Origin: Luscinia megarhynchos
Taxonomy: Eukaryota > Chordata > Aves > Passeriformes > Turdidae
Direction of reading: 5' to 3'
Length of the DNA: 64,000 bases
Assembly: GCA_034336665.1 (NCBI GenBank)
Contig: CM067584.1
Location: forward strand, 868,001-932,000
Within the stretch, counting starts at the first letter, position 1. Each line of letters starts with the position of its first letter. Made by a program: the position numbers and the translations under genes. The notes below the pieces were generated by a model. That model searched no databases, was not told where the DNA came from, and saw nothing but the letters and a program-made list of their open reading frames with translations. Shown in pieces: positions 35,301 to 54,658 of this stretch.

Positions 35301-38300
35301 ACGGGGGTGCCAGCACAGCCAGGTACGGCCTGGGGCACGGGGAGGGAGTGTGCTGGGGCTGGCTGCCAGTCCCCACGAGCCTCTCTGCACGTGCAGGGGT
35401 CCCGTGGGGCAGCAGTACTGTGAGGCTGCAGCTGGAGCTGGCAGCAGGCAGCTCTCACCATACTGATGTTCTCTGCTGTGCTGTGTCCTGCACCTGGCTT
35501 CTGCTGTTTTCCAGGGCTGTGCTTCTAACCAAGTTGTAATCACAGAGATTTCCATATTCTGATTCCCCCTCTGACCCTTAAAGTTTGTGTTGTTTTGGCT
35601 TTTTTAGAGTTCAATATATTAACACCAGGAAAACCACCACTATTGCAATCTATCCTGACTGAATGAAATTTCACCCAAATTTTTGAACTGCCCCAGCCAA
35701 GCAAGATCTTGTGCTGTTAAAAGAGCCTGATCCGATCTCTCAGATTGAAATCAGGAAGTTTGCAAACCAGAACTGAGAGTAGCTGAGGAAGTAGCTGTGA
35801 CGAGTGTGTGACACCCCCAGGCAACTATGACTGCCTCCACATCCTCCTCCTCCTCAGCCCAACCCCCTCTAAAGCACCTTGAATTGATTCGGAATAATCT
35901 CTTTCACTTGGGGATAGGAGCATGAATCGCTTCTTCCTTGGGCAGACAGGCAAGCCATGGATGAGGAAAGGAGGGAATTCCATTCTGGGAAAATGTCTTT
36001 TTTGATTGTTAGACGTCATGGGGAGAGACTGACTTTGAGGTATTTCATTAGGATTCATGGAGGAAAGGGAGATACATGCCTGGAATCTGGATCTGACCCA
36101 GACATAAGGGCTGGCAGGAGTCTTGCTGCTGGTAGAGCTTGTCTGGGAATTCTCCTCAGCTTTTGTTTGGTTTGGAGGTGGAGGTGAGGAGATAGCAGTG
36201 CAGTTGCCTCCTGCCACAGGAAGTGCACTGGCAGAAACCAGTTTGCATCATCCCCTCCCAGTTTGTGTCTATGGAGTTCAGGCTGCTCCAAAAGTCACCA
36301 TAGAAAGCCAGAGGCAGGGCCCTCCAGCTCTTCCTCCATAGGTATCTTTTTTTTTTTTATTTTTTTTTTTTTTTTTTTCTTTTGGCTGCTGCTGTAACCA
36401 GTTGCCAAACTTGTTTTCCACAACCAGGATTAGAGCTGGAAAATCCTGCTTGGCAGGGTGATCCAGCAATACCTGTGGGTGCACAGTCAGGCTGGGAGAC
36501 CCCCCTGGCTGACCAGCTCCTGCAGCCCCCTCAACTCCTTTTCCAGGGAAGCTCCGCAGCCCATTCCTGCAGAAGGAGGTGAACTCTGTGCCCACTCCTG
36601 CCTCCCCCAGCCAGGATGTTTGGGGGTCCCCACCAGCCTCCCCAGTACCTGCAGCAGGTACGTGCTTGGCTCCCTCCACTCCCCAAAGCTTTTCTCCTCA
36701 TCTTTCCAACTAGATCCCACAAAATTGGGCATTTTGGGGCTGGGCTTCTGGAGATTCTGTTTGGTTTTCCCCTGGGCTTTGTCTCCAGCCAGGGCTGAGC
36801 ATGATGCTGAGGATGAGGATGGTTCCTGCTTGTCTTCAGCTGAAGGCTCAGGGGGATGAGGATATCTCCTGCTGGAATTCAGGCTGGAATTTGGCTCTGT
36901 GCACCCCCAGCCTTCTTCCAGACCTGCCACAGGGGCTTTGACAGTCAGGCTTGGACTTCTCCAAAATGCCCCAAGGTCCAGCCGAGGCAGCTCCGCCCTG
37001 TGCAGAGGTTTCCCTGTTCCGGAGTTAGACTGGCTTGTTTCCTTGTCCCAGTAAAGAGCACAGGCACAGTGGGGCAGGACAGGAGGGACTGGCTTCCCAC
37101 TCCCAGAGGGCAGGGTTAGGTGGGATATTGGGAAGAATTCCTTCCCTGTGAGGGGTGGGCAGGTTGCCCAGAGAAGCTGTGGCTGCTCCAGGATCCCTGG
37201 AAGGCCAGGTTGGATGAAGCTTGGAGCACCCTGGGACAGTGGAAGGTGTCCCTGCCCAAGCACTTCCCAGTGGTCTGGGGGAGGAAGCTATTCCAGAGAA
37301 GGCCTGGCAGTGCCAGAGGTCTCCCTGTGCCATGCAGGTGGCACGGAGGGCTGGCCTTGTTCCGAATCACAGAGTCACAGTTTGGTTTGGCTTGGACGGG
37401 ATCTCAGAGCCCATCTAGTTCCACCTCCCTGCCATGGGCAGGGAACCAGGGCTGTGCTGGGTCCAGCTCCCATGTCCCCAGGCCATTGTCACCACTAGAT
37501 GCTGCTCTTGGCCAGGACCTCTGCTCCAGCCCTTCCCCTCCATGGGAATTTTTTCATCTTGAGCGAGTTTATCCCTTCCCTGGCTCTATCCCTTCCCTGT
37601 CAGAGGCAGATCTCTCCTTTGTCCTTTCGGATCTCCCTGAACCCCCGGCTGGGCAGGAGAGTCGGGGGACACCCAGCTCCCAGCAGGAATGTGCTGTCAG
37701 TCCAGCCTGGGGCAGGAGCAGGTGAGGGGACAGGACATGGTTTTGGGTGACAGATCCCTTGTTCTCCTCAGGACGGGACTCTGGATACAATTCTGGTGTG
37801 CCAGGCTCCCACATAGAAGAGAATCTGTATGAGGAGCCTCCAGAGCCCTCGGCCATCTACGAGGAGCCACCCCAGGTGAGTCTGGGGGGCAGGGGACCCC
37901 CTTGAAGCAGGGCCCTAGGATGGGCCTGGAACACTTTTCTGAGCTAAAATCGTAGGGAGTGGCGAAACCCCAGAGCTCAGGTGTACTCAGGATGCACCCA
38001 TGCAGCAAAGGGGGTGCTGCTATGTCCCTTCCCAGTGCTCCCAGTGGGAGACACTGGTACTGAGTCCCTGGCACTCATCCTGGACCCCAGGGCTGCTCCA
38101 GCCTGGAGCAGTGTCACATGTCAGTGCCACATCCCAGAACCAGTGAGGGGGTGAGCCCTTTCTCCTTTTTCCCCTGCGTCTCTGCACATCTGGACTCAGT
38201 GGAGTTGGCAATCCCAGCTATTCCTGGTGCACTGCAGGATTCTCCAGTGGCTCATCCTGGGGCTGTGCTGTGCTGCTGTGTTGCCCTTGGAGATGCGGGG

Positions 38301-39394
38301 CCCCTTTGGTTTCTTCCCTGCTTACCAAACCATCAGCATTCCAAACATTTTCTCATTCTGGAATTTGTCAGGAAGTGTCCAACAGGTCCCAAAGGATTCC
38401 AGAGGAGATGGGCTCAATGATTCCCTCAGCCTTTCCTGAAGAGAGCAGACCACAGCCAGCTCAGGCTCTGGCAGAAATGTTTCAGAAGCTGGAGCTTGTC
38501 TGTTGGGCGATGAGCTCTGTCTGCAGCAGGGATCCCAAGGGACCTGAGGGGTTGTCTGCCACTGGTGTTTCCATTGGGATGAGAGCCCAAGGGATTGGTG
38601 TTGAGCCAGGTGGAGATGTGGCTGTTTGGCTAAGAGCTTGTTTGCTCCTGTGGCAGATATGTGGCACAGCTTCTCTGGAGCCCATGTTTTACTCCAGAGA
38701 GCACCCAGAACCTCCAGCAGCTCTTGGAGACCTCCAGCAGGTCTCCAGGCCTCGGGGGGCTGATGGGCATTTCTGGGCTTTGGGCATTGTTGTTCTGTTC
38801 CCTCACACTGTTCTCCTGGTAATTCCTGCTCTCTCTCCCTCCTGAAGGACCAAGTTGATGATGCCAAATATGACTACGGGGTGGAGTACCAGGAGCCACC
38901 GGACCTGGCGGGGAAGGGGCTCTGTGCCCGGGCCCTGTATGACTACCAGGCTGGTGAGACCCACAGAGCCACTGCCCTTGTCCTGTCCCTCCAGACCCTC
39001 GTCCCCAGGCCCTCTCCAGCTCTCTTGGAGCCCCTTTGCGCTGGAAGGGGCTCCAGTGTCTCCCGGGAGCTTTCTCTGCTCCAGGTGAACATTCCCAGTG
39101 TGTATCCAGAGCAGAGGGGCTCCAGCCCTTGGAGCAGCTCCCTGGCCTTCTCTGGCCTTGCTCCAGCACCTCCACACCCCTCTTCTCTTGGGAACCCCAG
39201 GGCTGGGGTGGTTCAGGTGGTCTGAGCCCACTCTCCTTGTCTGTCCCGTGGCAGCTGATGACACGGAGATCTCCTTTGATCCTGAGAACATCATCACCAA
39301 CATTGAGATGATCGATGAGGGCTGGTGGCGTGGCTACGGCCCCGATGGCCACTTCGGGATGTTCCCTGCCAACTACGTGGAGCTGATAGAGTAG
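29361..39394 (+). CDS. DBNL: Drebrin-like protein (mAbp1/HIP-55), actin-binding adaptor
   Basis: Links F-actin to endocytosis and signalling in the cortical cytoplasm. Fourteen coding exons: 29361-29444, 29844-29899, 31671-31783, 32017-32091, 32351-32497, 33072-33149, 33672-33823, 34515-34569, 35062-35138, 35220-35322, 36547-36657, 37772-37875, 38848-38953, 39255-39394. N-terminal ADF-H domain (exons 1-6; [33 protein letters not shown]), then a charged Glu/Arg coiled coil, Pro-rich linker with Tyr motifs ([16 protein letters not shown]) and C-terminal SH3 ([10 protein letters not shown] to [10 protein letters not shown]). Two frame problems: exon 1 is 84 nt where phase 2 (83) is needed to rebuild the conserved Trp before ALFTYEG, with a five-G run at 29426-29430 as likely cause; exons 8/9 join one base short. 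Each is +1 and -1, so the total (1401 nt) still divides by three. Otherwise conserved and probably functional. Confidence 0.93.
31805..31995 (+). repeat. CR1 LINE fragment in DBNL intron 3
   Basis: CR1 sense-strand blocks 'gtccagcccggaggagagag', 'gggagacctcagggcccctt' and 'gaggggctccaggagagctg' occur in order. Confidence 0.7.
32120..32195 (-). repeat. CR1 LINE 3'-end fragment in DBNL intron 4
   Basis: 'ggatggtttgggttggaggg' followed by 'catccagttctacccctctg' is the CR1 3' terminus in antisense. Confidence 0.72.
32600..32945. repeat. Two adjoining CR1 fragments in opposite orientation, DBNL intron 5
   Basis: 32610-32720 reads in CR1 sense order ('aggggctacaagagagctgg', 'agagggtctttgcacc'). 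32740-32945 reads antisense ('ggaccttaaagcccgtccag', 'ccccatccagcctggccttg'). The head-to-head pair suggests nested or independent insertions. Confidence 0.78.
34640..34885 (+). repeat. CR1 LINE 3' end in DBNL intron 8
   Basis: CR1 sense blocks 'aggtttaagttggatattgg', 'cctgggaggatttaacagct' and 'gggtttttccaacctaagtc' run to 'caattccatgg'. Confidence 0.8.
36347..36383. repeat. Poly-T tract
   Basis: About 35 T with two interruptions in DBNL intron 10, a low-complexity run. Confidence 0.9.
37090..37460. repeat. CR1 fragments in DBNL intron 11
   Basis: 37100-37260 is CR1 sense ('tgggatattgggaagaattc', 'caggttgcccagagaagctg', 'ttggagcaccctgggacagt'). 37362-37445 is a second CR1 3' end in antisense ('gaatcacagagtcacagttt', 'ctgccatgggcagggaacc'). 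Confidence 0.82.
38975..39150 (-). repeat. CR1 LINE fragment in DBNL intron 13
   Basis: Antisense CR1 blocks 'cttgtcctgtccctccagac' and 'gccctctccagctctcttgg' recur, with 'gagcccctttgcgctggaag' following. It is a more 5' part of the CR1 3' region. Confidence 0.6.
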
Positions 39395-40261
39395 GGACTG
39401 GCTCTGGGGGCTGCCAGGGGCTCCAGAGCCCTGGGACTGCTCCAGACCCCTGAGACCACTCAGCTCCTGCCTGATTCTTCCAAACGACACATGGCTTTTT
39501 CTTCTCTCTCTCTCTCTCTCAGTGAAGTGCCATTCCCCAGTCCCTTGGCAGTGGGGCCCCCCAGGCACTGCCTCCCTGTCCCCCATAGCTGCCCTTGGCT
39601 GGGTGGAGGAAGGGTCCCCCAGTGCTGGTCTCCCCCTCCTCCCTCAGCTTTGGGGTGGTGAGGAGGGCGTGAAAAATCCCTCAGAGGAACTTTCAGGGAA
39701 CAAATTATCTCCCCCCTGTGCTCCCTCCCACCCCGTGACCTTGGACCTGCTGCAGCCACACTGGAGAAGCCAGTTTCCCGATTTTATTTCTTTGGAAAGG
39801 TTTATCAGAATAGTTGTGGGATCCTGCAGGGTCTGACATGACCAGGAGAGGTGAATCCTGGCTCTGTTCCCCACCACCCTGAGCACAGAGCTTGCCACGT
39901 GTGATCTGGTGTTCTCCTCCCTGCTCACCCCACTGTTTGCCCCCTCACCCCAAACATGACCCAGGGGTTTGAATTGGGAGTGAATAACCTCCCCTGCAGC
40001 GCAGATCCAGCCAGGCTGAGCGGGTGGGACCCCCCTCCTCACCCCCCCAAACTCACTGTGAACAAGGAAAAGCCCAGCCCAGCCCCTCCCCCACATAGAG
40101 TTTCCTGCCCTGGTGTTGCTTTAGGAACAGAAGGAGAGGAAGGGCTGGGGGTCCCCAACTCACCCACCCCTCCTGCAGGTGCAGGGGGACACGGTGGTTT
40201 CTCTGAGTCCCTCCCCCAAGCTCCTTCTTCTCCTTGCTCCCCCCAGGCTCTCCCCAGCTAC

Positions 40262-40267
40262 AATAAA
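40262..40267 (+). other. DBNL poly(A) signal
   Basis: Canonical AATAAA lies about 870 nt after the DBNL stop codon, in 'gctacaataaaagggc'. The 3' UTR is then about 39395-40285. Confidence 0.75.
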
Positions 40268-40933
40268 AGGGCTTTTCTTTGGTGATGGATGTAGCAGGAT
40301 CCTGGTGGGAACTGGGGAGGAATGCCAGGGGTTTGGTGCCTATAATGCCAGGCATGTTATCACACCGGGTTGTCATGAGCAGGGGCCCAGAAGGGGGTGA
40401 CTGGGGATATAATTAGTCTCAACACTAATTATCTGGGTCTAATGAGGGGGGAAGCAGCCTGCAGTGGTTGGGGTCCTGGGGTCTGGGTGGCCCCAGGGTG
40501 GAGAGGGGCTTTGTGTCTGTGGCTGGTAGCACTGGTGGTTTGAGGACACTGGGGATGTTTGGGGTGCAGGGACTGTGGAGAGCAGAGGGTGGATTGGAGG
40601 AACACTGGAGGTTTTGAGACATGACGGTCTGGGGACACGGGAGACCCACAGTGGCAGCCAGACAGGTGCCACAGACCATCTCCCACCCTTTCCAAACACA
40701 TGGGGCCAGGGGCTCACACAGGGACCTGGGGACATTGTATGGCCACGGGCATCACTCCAGGAGCAGAGAACTGATGACACGGGTGGCTCTGCTGTGTGCC
40801 ATGAGGGTGGCATCACACCAACGTGCTGGGGACATTTCATCCCCTGCGCTGGCATTGCCTTGTCCTGAGTCCCCTTATGCCCCCATCCCACACCCAGGAC
40901 TGGAACCACACCCAGCAGGGCATGGCACTGCCC

Positions 40934-42690
40934 TTTATTCACCAGGACCTGGGTGCAGGGGTGTATGTGTGGGCACAGCATGGGCACAGTGTGGCACAGG
41001 CACACGAAAGAAGGTGGCAAAGCTGTGGCAGCAGTGTGGGGGGCAGTGACTTGTGGGCATGGCATGGCCTTGGGATGGTGGGGATGGAGATAAGCATGGG
41101 GTGGGCAAAGGAATTGGGATGATGGGATGGCACAGGGGCAGGAATGACGTGGGTTTGGGTATGGTGAGGAGATTGGGATGGCATGGGGATGGAGCTGTCA
41201 CACAAAGGACATCTCCATACTTGGAGATGGGCATGGGCATGGCACAGGCTGGGAATGGGAATGGGGAATGAAGGGCCATGGGCATTAGAATGGCAGGGGG
41301 ACAGGCAGGGGGACAGGGATTGGAGGGGTGGTGGTTCCCATGCCAGCCCTTGGGCACCCCTCCCCACCTGAGCCCTGCGGGCGCTCACCTGGCGTTCCTG
41401 CTTTGTGCCTTGCAGAGGGGATGGCAGAGCTGCCTGGGGCAGTCCCTGTCCCCTGCCACTGTGTCCCCATCCCTGGGCACCTTTCCAGATGAGGACCATC
41501 CTGCCAGCAGCACTGTCCAGCACAAAGCAGTCAGGGCAGAACGGGCTGGTGGCCACCTGGGTCAGGTCCCTGCGCCCTGTCACATCCCACACCTGCCCGT
41601 GGAGGGGTTGTCACTGCGGCCTCACCTGGGGCCTCTCCAGTCCAGCGTGCTCTCCCTCCCACCCTGGCATTGCCCATCCTTGCCTGCTCCAGGGTCCCTG
41701 TGGTGTCCCCTGGCCATGCTCAGCTCCATGTGGCTTTCCTAAGGGTCACCAGAGTGTCCCTGGGCCATGTCCAACCTTGTGTACTCCTGGAGGCCATCGT
41801 GGTGTGCCCTAGCTGTGCCCAGCCTCAGGTACCTCCTGTGCCCACTGTGGTGACACTTTGGCATGCCCAGCCCTGGTGCCATTGTGGTGTCTCACCACGT
41901 CCTTGCCTTGTAGAGGACAGCTGCCCCCATGTTGCTCTGGTGTCTTCCTCAGCGCTGCCCCCTTGCAAGGGGGGCTTGGGATGAGACTGGGGGGTCATGG
42001 AGCCACCCCAGGGACACCCTGATGCCCCTCTCTGCCCAGGGAGGACATACCTGGACCATCTCAGGTGGCTCCTTGCCATGAGCCACACTCTCCAGGCGTG
42101 CTTTCCACTCCACTCACTGTCCCGGATGGCAGCAGCCAGCCCTGTGTCCTGCTGTGCTCCAGGACATTGCTCCGGGCCCCACACCAGACCATGAGGGTCT
42201 GGGGACAGGGAGGGGGATAGTGCTGATGGAACTGCCACGGTGGCCTTCAGCCCACCTCACACGGGCTGGGGATGGAGCAGCCACTGGGGCTGAAGCTGGT
42301 CCAGGGATTTGCCACGAGAGGAAGAGAAACACTGCAATGGATGGGTGGACACCCCAAGCAACCAGCATCCCTATGGAGAGGGAAGTGCCCCGTGGCCACT
42401 GGAAGGACACATGTCTTTCCAAGAGGAGGACAAACAGCCAGTCCTGTGGAGGGACGAGTGCCCCAGCGAAGAGGGACATGCCAGTGAGCTGATGGACACC
42501 CCGAGGAGCACACGGGACATGTTGCACTTCGCCCCACGCCTGGTGAGCAGTGTCTGGGGGCCAGGGATGGCAACAGTGGGGACAGGGAGTGGCACAGGGG
42601 GGACAGGTGCCCCCTGCCCCTCTGTCCCAGGTCGAGGAGGAGGCAGTCACCAGTGTTGAAGCTGGCCCGGGTCCCGCTGCTTGCACGGGA
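40934..42690 (-). pseudogene. CAPG: Decayed CAPG (macrophage-capping protein, gelsolin family), G2-G3 part
   Basis: Five exon-like blocks in the right order match the actin-capping protein CAPG: near 42690-42622 (SFNTGDCLLLDLGQ), 42198-42051 (VWCGARSNVLE, AAAIRDSE, EPPEMVQ), 41986-41907 (PKPPLQGGSAEED, AAVLYK), 41592-41481 (DLTQVATSPF, DCFVLDSAAGRM, LIWK) and 41408-41389 (TKQERQ). The 42198-42051 block needs three frames, consistent with single-base losses near 42142 and 42102. The third has about 10 nt missing, the fourth lacks about six codons, the fifth about three. The first block is followed by no GT donor. A trace of the C terminus may lie at 41027-41005, and AATAAA (minus) is at 40939-40934. 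G1 exons were not found. Splice sites remain, so it is a decayed resident gene and not a retrocopy. Because DBNL and AEBP1 also show one-base shifts, part of the damage could be assembly error. Confidence 0.72.
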
Positions 42691-43029
42691 CCGGGGTAAG
42701 GGCTGAGGCCACGCCGCGCTCCTGCCGGCAGGGGGAGGGGCTCAGCGCCGGGGGGGGTGACAAGCGCCCGGCAGGACACCGAGCAGCTGGAGGGGATGCT
42801 GAGCACCCGCGGCGTGCTGAGCCCCAGCGGGAGTGCTGAATGTCTGGTCGGGGGTGCCCGACATCTGAGAGGGATGCTGAGCAGTGCCCAGTGGCGCTGA
42901 CAAGAACCAACACAGACATGGGCACCCAGCAGGGATGCCCAGCGATCGGGGGGAGCGGACGGGGGATGCCTTTTGGGGGAGGGTGGTGTGCATGGCAGGG
43001 GGCTGTGGGGACAGGGGGTGGGGACAGAT

Positions 43030-44340
43030 AGACCTCGGGATGGAGAGATGGTTGCAAAGGATGGAGAGCCAGGAGGGAAGTCAAGGACACCTCAGCAGAC
43101 AGATTAATACCCAGAAGGACAGATGGACACACCAACAGACATCCCGAAGGGAAACTAGATGCCCAGATGGACACCCAGAAGGACAGACAGACACCCCAGT
43201 GCGCACATGGACACTGTATGAGGTAGACGGACACCCCAATGGGCAGACACCCCAGATGGATACATACGGCTAGGGGGAGACTCCCACGGACAGACAGACA
43301 ACCCAATAAATGGACACCTAGGAAAACGGACAGACCCCGATAGCCAGAGGTGTCCTGACATACAGCCAGAAGGACAGAGGGGCACCCCGGCAGACAGACA
43401 GACCCGCGAGGAGTACAGCCCATGACGGACAGACGGACAGCCCGACAGCGCCCCCCTCCGAGAGACAGACGGACGGACGGACCCCGAGAGACGCCCCGAC
43501 AGCGGCCGGGAGGCGCAGGAAAGGGTGGGGACGAGGGCGGCGAACGACGGAGGGGAAGGGGCGAGCGCCAAGGACTCCCGAGGCGCGGGGAAAACGTGGC
43601 CCCTCGCTCTGGGTGGGGGCACTGAGCCCTGGGACCCCCACCCTCCTGGGACCCCTTCTTCATGGGACGCCCTCCCTGCCTCCACGTCTTGATGGGACCC
43701 TCACCCCGCTGGGATCCCTCTTCACACTCGTGGAGCCCACACCATCCTGCGGACCCTCCTGAGGAACTCCCTCCTCCTGAACCTCCTCAATGCTGCTGGA
43801 CCACCACACTCTCAGGGGACCCCCCACCCCTTTGCGGGGACATCCATCCTCCTGGTCCCTCTCTGGGATCCCCATCCCACCGGGGGGGACCCTCATGGGA
43901 CCCCTCCTACCCCCATCCCACCGGGACCCTCCCTTTCCAGGACCCCCATCCCTCCTGTGCCACCGGCGGGCCATTCGTCCTGGGGTCCCAGGCCTCTGGG
44001 GGTCCGGGGGAGGTGGAATCTGAATTGAGAAGCGGGGGGCTATACTGGGTCTGAAGATGGTACTGGAAACTGTGGTGGATGGGTATATGGGGGTGGAGCT
44101 GAACTGGAAGGGGCTGTAGTGGCTGGGGGACTGTACTGGGTGCTCTGCATGGGGCTGGGATTGGGGGAGCTATACTGGGAGCTGTTAGTGGTGGGGGGAT
44201 TTGTACTGGGAATACGAGGGCTGTACTGGGGGAAGACTGTAGTAAGGGGAGGGAGGCGAATTGTACTCGGGGCTGTGCTGGGGGAGCCATAACAGGCTGG
44301 GGAGGCTGTAATGGGAGTGGGAGTGGAAATGGAAGGGGGA
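43030..44340. repeat. Three abutting degenerate simple-repeat tracts
   Basis: 43030-43480: units such as 'gacagacagacaccccagtg'. 43630-43975: 'gggacccccaccctcctggg'-type units. 44030-44310: 'ggctgtactgggggaa'-type units. No coding exon was recognised; proteins predicted from either strand are repetitive. 44440-44650 is GC-rich with no assignable function. Confidence 0.7.
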
Positions 44341-44689
44341 GCATTCCTGGGGCTAAAGCAGAGGCACTGGGAAGTCACTGGGCTGCACTGGGCTGCACTG
44401 GGAAGTGCAGGTGGGGCCCCCCAACCCGGCAGGCCCCAGCATTGTTGGACAGTGAGTCATGGCTGGGGGGGGGTCACGCATGTGACGATGGCGGGCGGCC
44501 TGAGCTGCCACGTGGCCCTGCTGCCACTGCAGCCCAGGGAGCCTGAAGGGCCCGGGCCGGTGGGGGACACTCGGTGCACCTTCAGCCTGAAGGGCCCTGG
44601 GGGGGCACGCCCCAGCCTGAACCTCAAACCTGCAAGGGAGGGGCTCGGGGGGGTCATATATGTGTAATGCATGTGCAGTGTGTGCAGGG

Positions 44690-46860
44690 TGTGTGCCCTG
44701 CATCCATCCCGTGTGTGTGCCCTGCATCCATCCCGTGTGTGTGCAGTGTGTGCCCTGCATCCATCCCGTGTGTGTGCCCTGCATCCATCCCTGCATCCAT
44801 CCCGTGTGTGTGCCCTGCATCCATTCCGTGTGTGTGCAGTGTGTGCCCTGCATCCATCCCATGTGTGTGCCCTGCATCCATCCCGTGTGTGTGCCCTGCA
44901 TCCATCCCGTGTGTGTGCAGTGTGTGCCCTGCATCCATCCCGTGTGTGTGCAGAGTGTGCCCTGCATCCATCCCGTGTGTGTGCCCTGCATCCATCCCAT
45001 GTGTGTGCCCTGCATCCATCCCGTGTGTGTGCCCTGCATCCATCCCGTGTGTGTGCAGAGTGTGCCCTGCATCCATCCCGTGTGTGTGCCCTGCATCCAT
45101 CCCGTGTGTGTGCCCTGCATCCATCCCGTGTGTGTGCAGTGTGTGCCCTGCATCCATCCCGTGTGTGTGCAGAGTGTGCCCTGCATCCATCCCGTGTGTG
45201 TGCCCTGCATCCATCCCGTGTGTGTGTGCAGTGTGTGCCCTGCATCCATCCCGTGTGTGTGCCCTGCATCCATCCCGTGTGTGTGCAGTGTGTGCCCTGC
45301 ATCCATCCCATGTGTGTGCCCTGCATCCATCCCGTGTGTGTGCCCTGCATCCATCCCGTGTGTGTGCAGGTGTGCCCTGCATCCATCCCGTGTGTGTGCC
45401 CTGCATCCATCCCGTGTGTGTGCAGTGTGTGCCCTGCATCCATCCCGTGTGTGTGCCCTGCATCCATCCCGTGTGTGTGCAGAGTGTGCCCTGCATCCAT
45501 CCCGTGTGTGTGCCCTGCATCCATCCCGTGTGTGTGCAGAGTGTGCCCTGCATCCATCCCGTGTGTGTGCCCTGCATCCATCCCGTGTGTGTGCAGAGTG
45601 TGCCCTGCATCCATCCCGTGTGTGCCCTGCATCCATCCCGTGTGTGTGCAGAGTGTGCCCTGCATCCATCCCGTGTGTGTGCCCTGCATCCATCCCGTGT
45701 GTGTGCAGAGTGTGCCCTGCATCCATCCCGATGTGTGTGCCCTGCATCCATCCCGTGTGTGTGCAGTGTGTGCCCTGCATCCATCCCATGTGTGTGCCCT
45801 GCATCCATCCCTGTGTGTGTGCAGTGTGTGCCCTGCATCCATCCCCGTGTGTGTGCCCTGCATCCATCCCGTGTGTGTGTGCCCTGCATCCATCCCGTGT
45901 GTGTGCAGTGTGTGCCCTGCATCCATCCCGTGTGTGTGCCCTGCATCCATCCCTGTGTGTGTGTGCCCTGCATCCATCCCGTGTGTGTGCAGTGTGCCCT
46001 GCATCCATCCCGTGTGTGTGCCCTGCATCCATCCCGTGTGTGTGTGCCCTGCATCCATCCCGTGTGTGTGCCCTGCATCCATCCCGTGTGTGTGCAGAGT
46101 GTGCCCTGCATCCATCCCGTGTGTGTGCCCTGCATCCATCCCGTGTGTGTGTGCCCTGCATCCATCCCGTGTGTGTGCCCTGCATCCATCCCGTGTGTGT
46201 GCCCTGCATCCATCCCGTGTGTGTGCAGTGTGTGCCCTGCATCCATCCCGTGTGTGTGCCCTGCATCCATCCCGTGTGTGTGCCCTGCATCCATCCCCGT
46301 GTGTGTGCAGTGTGTGCCCTGCATCCATCCCGTGTGTGTGCCCTGCATCCATCCCGTGTGTGTGCAGTGTGTGCCCTGCATCCATCCCGTGTGTGTGCCC
46401 TGCATCCATCCCGTGTGTGTGCAGTGTGTGCCCTGCATCCATCCCGTGTGTGTGCCCTGCATCCATCCCGTGTGTGTGCCCTGCATCCATCCCGTGTGTG
46501 TGCAGTGTGCCCTGCATCCATCCCGTGTGTGTGCCCTGCATCCATCCCGTGTGTGTGCAGTGTGTGCCCTGCATCCATCCCGTGTGTGTGCCCTGCATCC
46601 ATCCCGTGTGTGTGCAGTGTGTGCCCTGCATCCATCCCATGTGTGTGCCCTGCATCCATCCCGTGTGTGTGCATCCATCCCGTGTGTGCCCTGCATCCAT
46701 CCCGTGTGTGTGCCCTGCATCCATCCCGTGTGTGTGCCCTGCATCCATCCCGTGTGTGTGCAGTGTGTGCCCTGCATCCATCCCGTGTGTGTGCCCTGCA
46801 TCCATCCCGTGTGTGTGCCCTGCATCCATCCCCTGTGTGTACCTTGCATCCATCCCGTGT
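44690..46860. repeat. 2.2-kb GT-rich minisatellite, 24-bp and 33-bp units
   Basis: Core unit 'tgccctgcatccatcccgtg' plus 'tgtg' (24 bp). A longer form carries an extra 'cagtgtgtg' or 'cagagtg'. Short and long forms commonly alternate, giving a higher-order period near 57 bp; I estimate 80-90 core units. Rare variants (ccatgt, cctgtg, cccgtg, cattcc) could track homogenisation. Because there is no stop in any frame, six ORFs of 700-900 codons appear on both strands; none is a gene. Confidence 0.97.
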
Positions 46861-46984
46861 GTGTGCTTCCTCTGTGTGCGGCCAGCCCAATGTGCTGCCC
46901 CGTGTGTGCAGGGTCTCATGCAGTGTGTGTGTACCATGTGTGTGGGATGTCATGTGCAGTTTGTGACCCATGTGTGTGATCTCA

Positions 46985-54658
<7,674 letters not shown>

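Noticed and set aside
36780..36860. Possible extra DBNL exon (acidic [11 protein letters not shown] segment)
   Set aside because: Needs an unusual acceptor, ends in a stop without a donor, and exon 11 joins exon 12 (37772) in perfect phase without it.
40934..42690. CAPG blocks as a processed retrocopy
   Set aside because: Blocks are separated by intron-like sequence with acceptor and donor sites at homologous positions, so it is not a retrocopy.
42647..43663. 338-codon minus-strand ORF
   Set aside because: Mostly translation of the 'gacagacggacacccc' repeat; the CAPG match lies in a different frame at its edge.
44440..44650. Possible short gene on either strand just left of the 2.2-kb array
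   Set aside because: GC-rich with open frames but no recognised protein, splice site pair or poly(A) signal.
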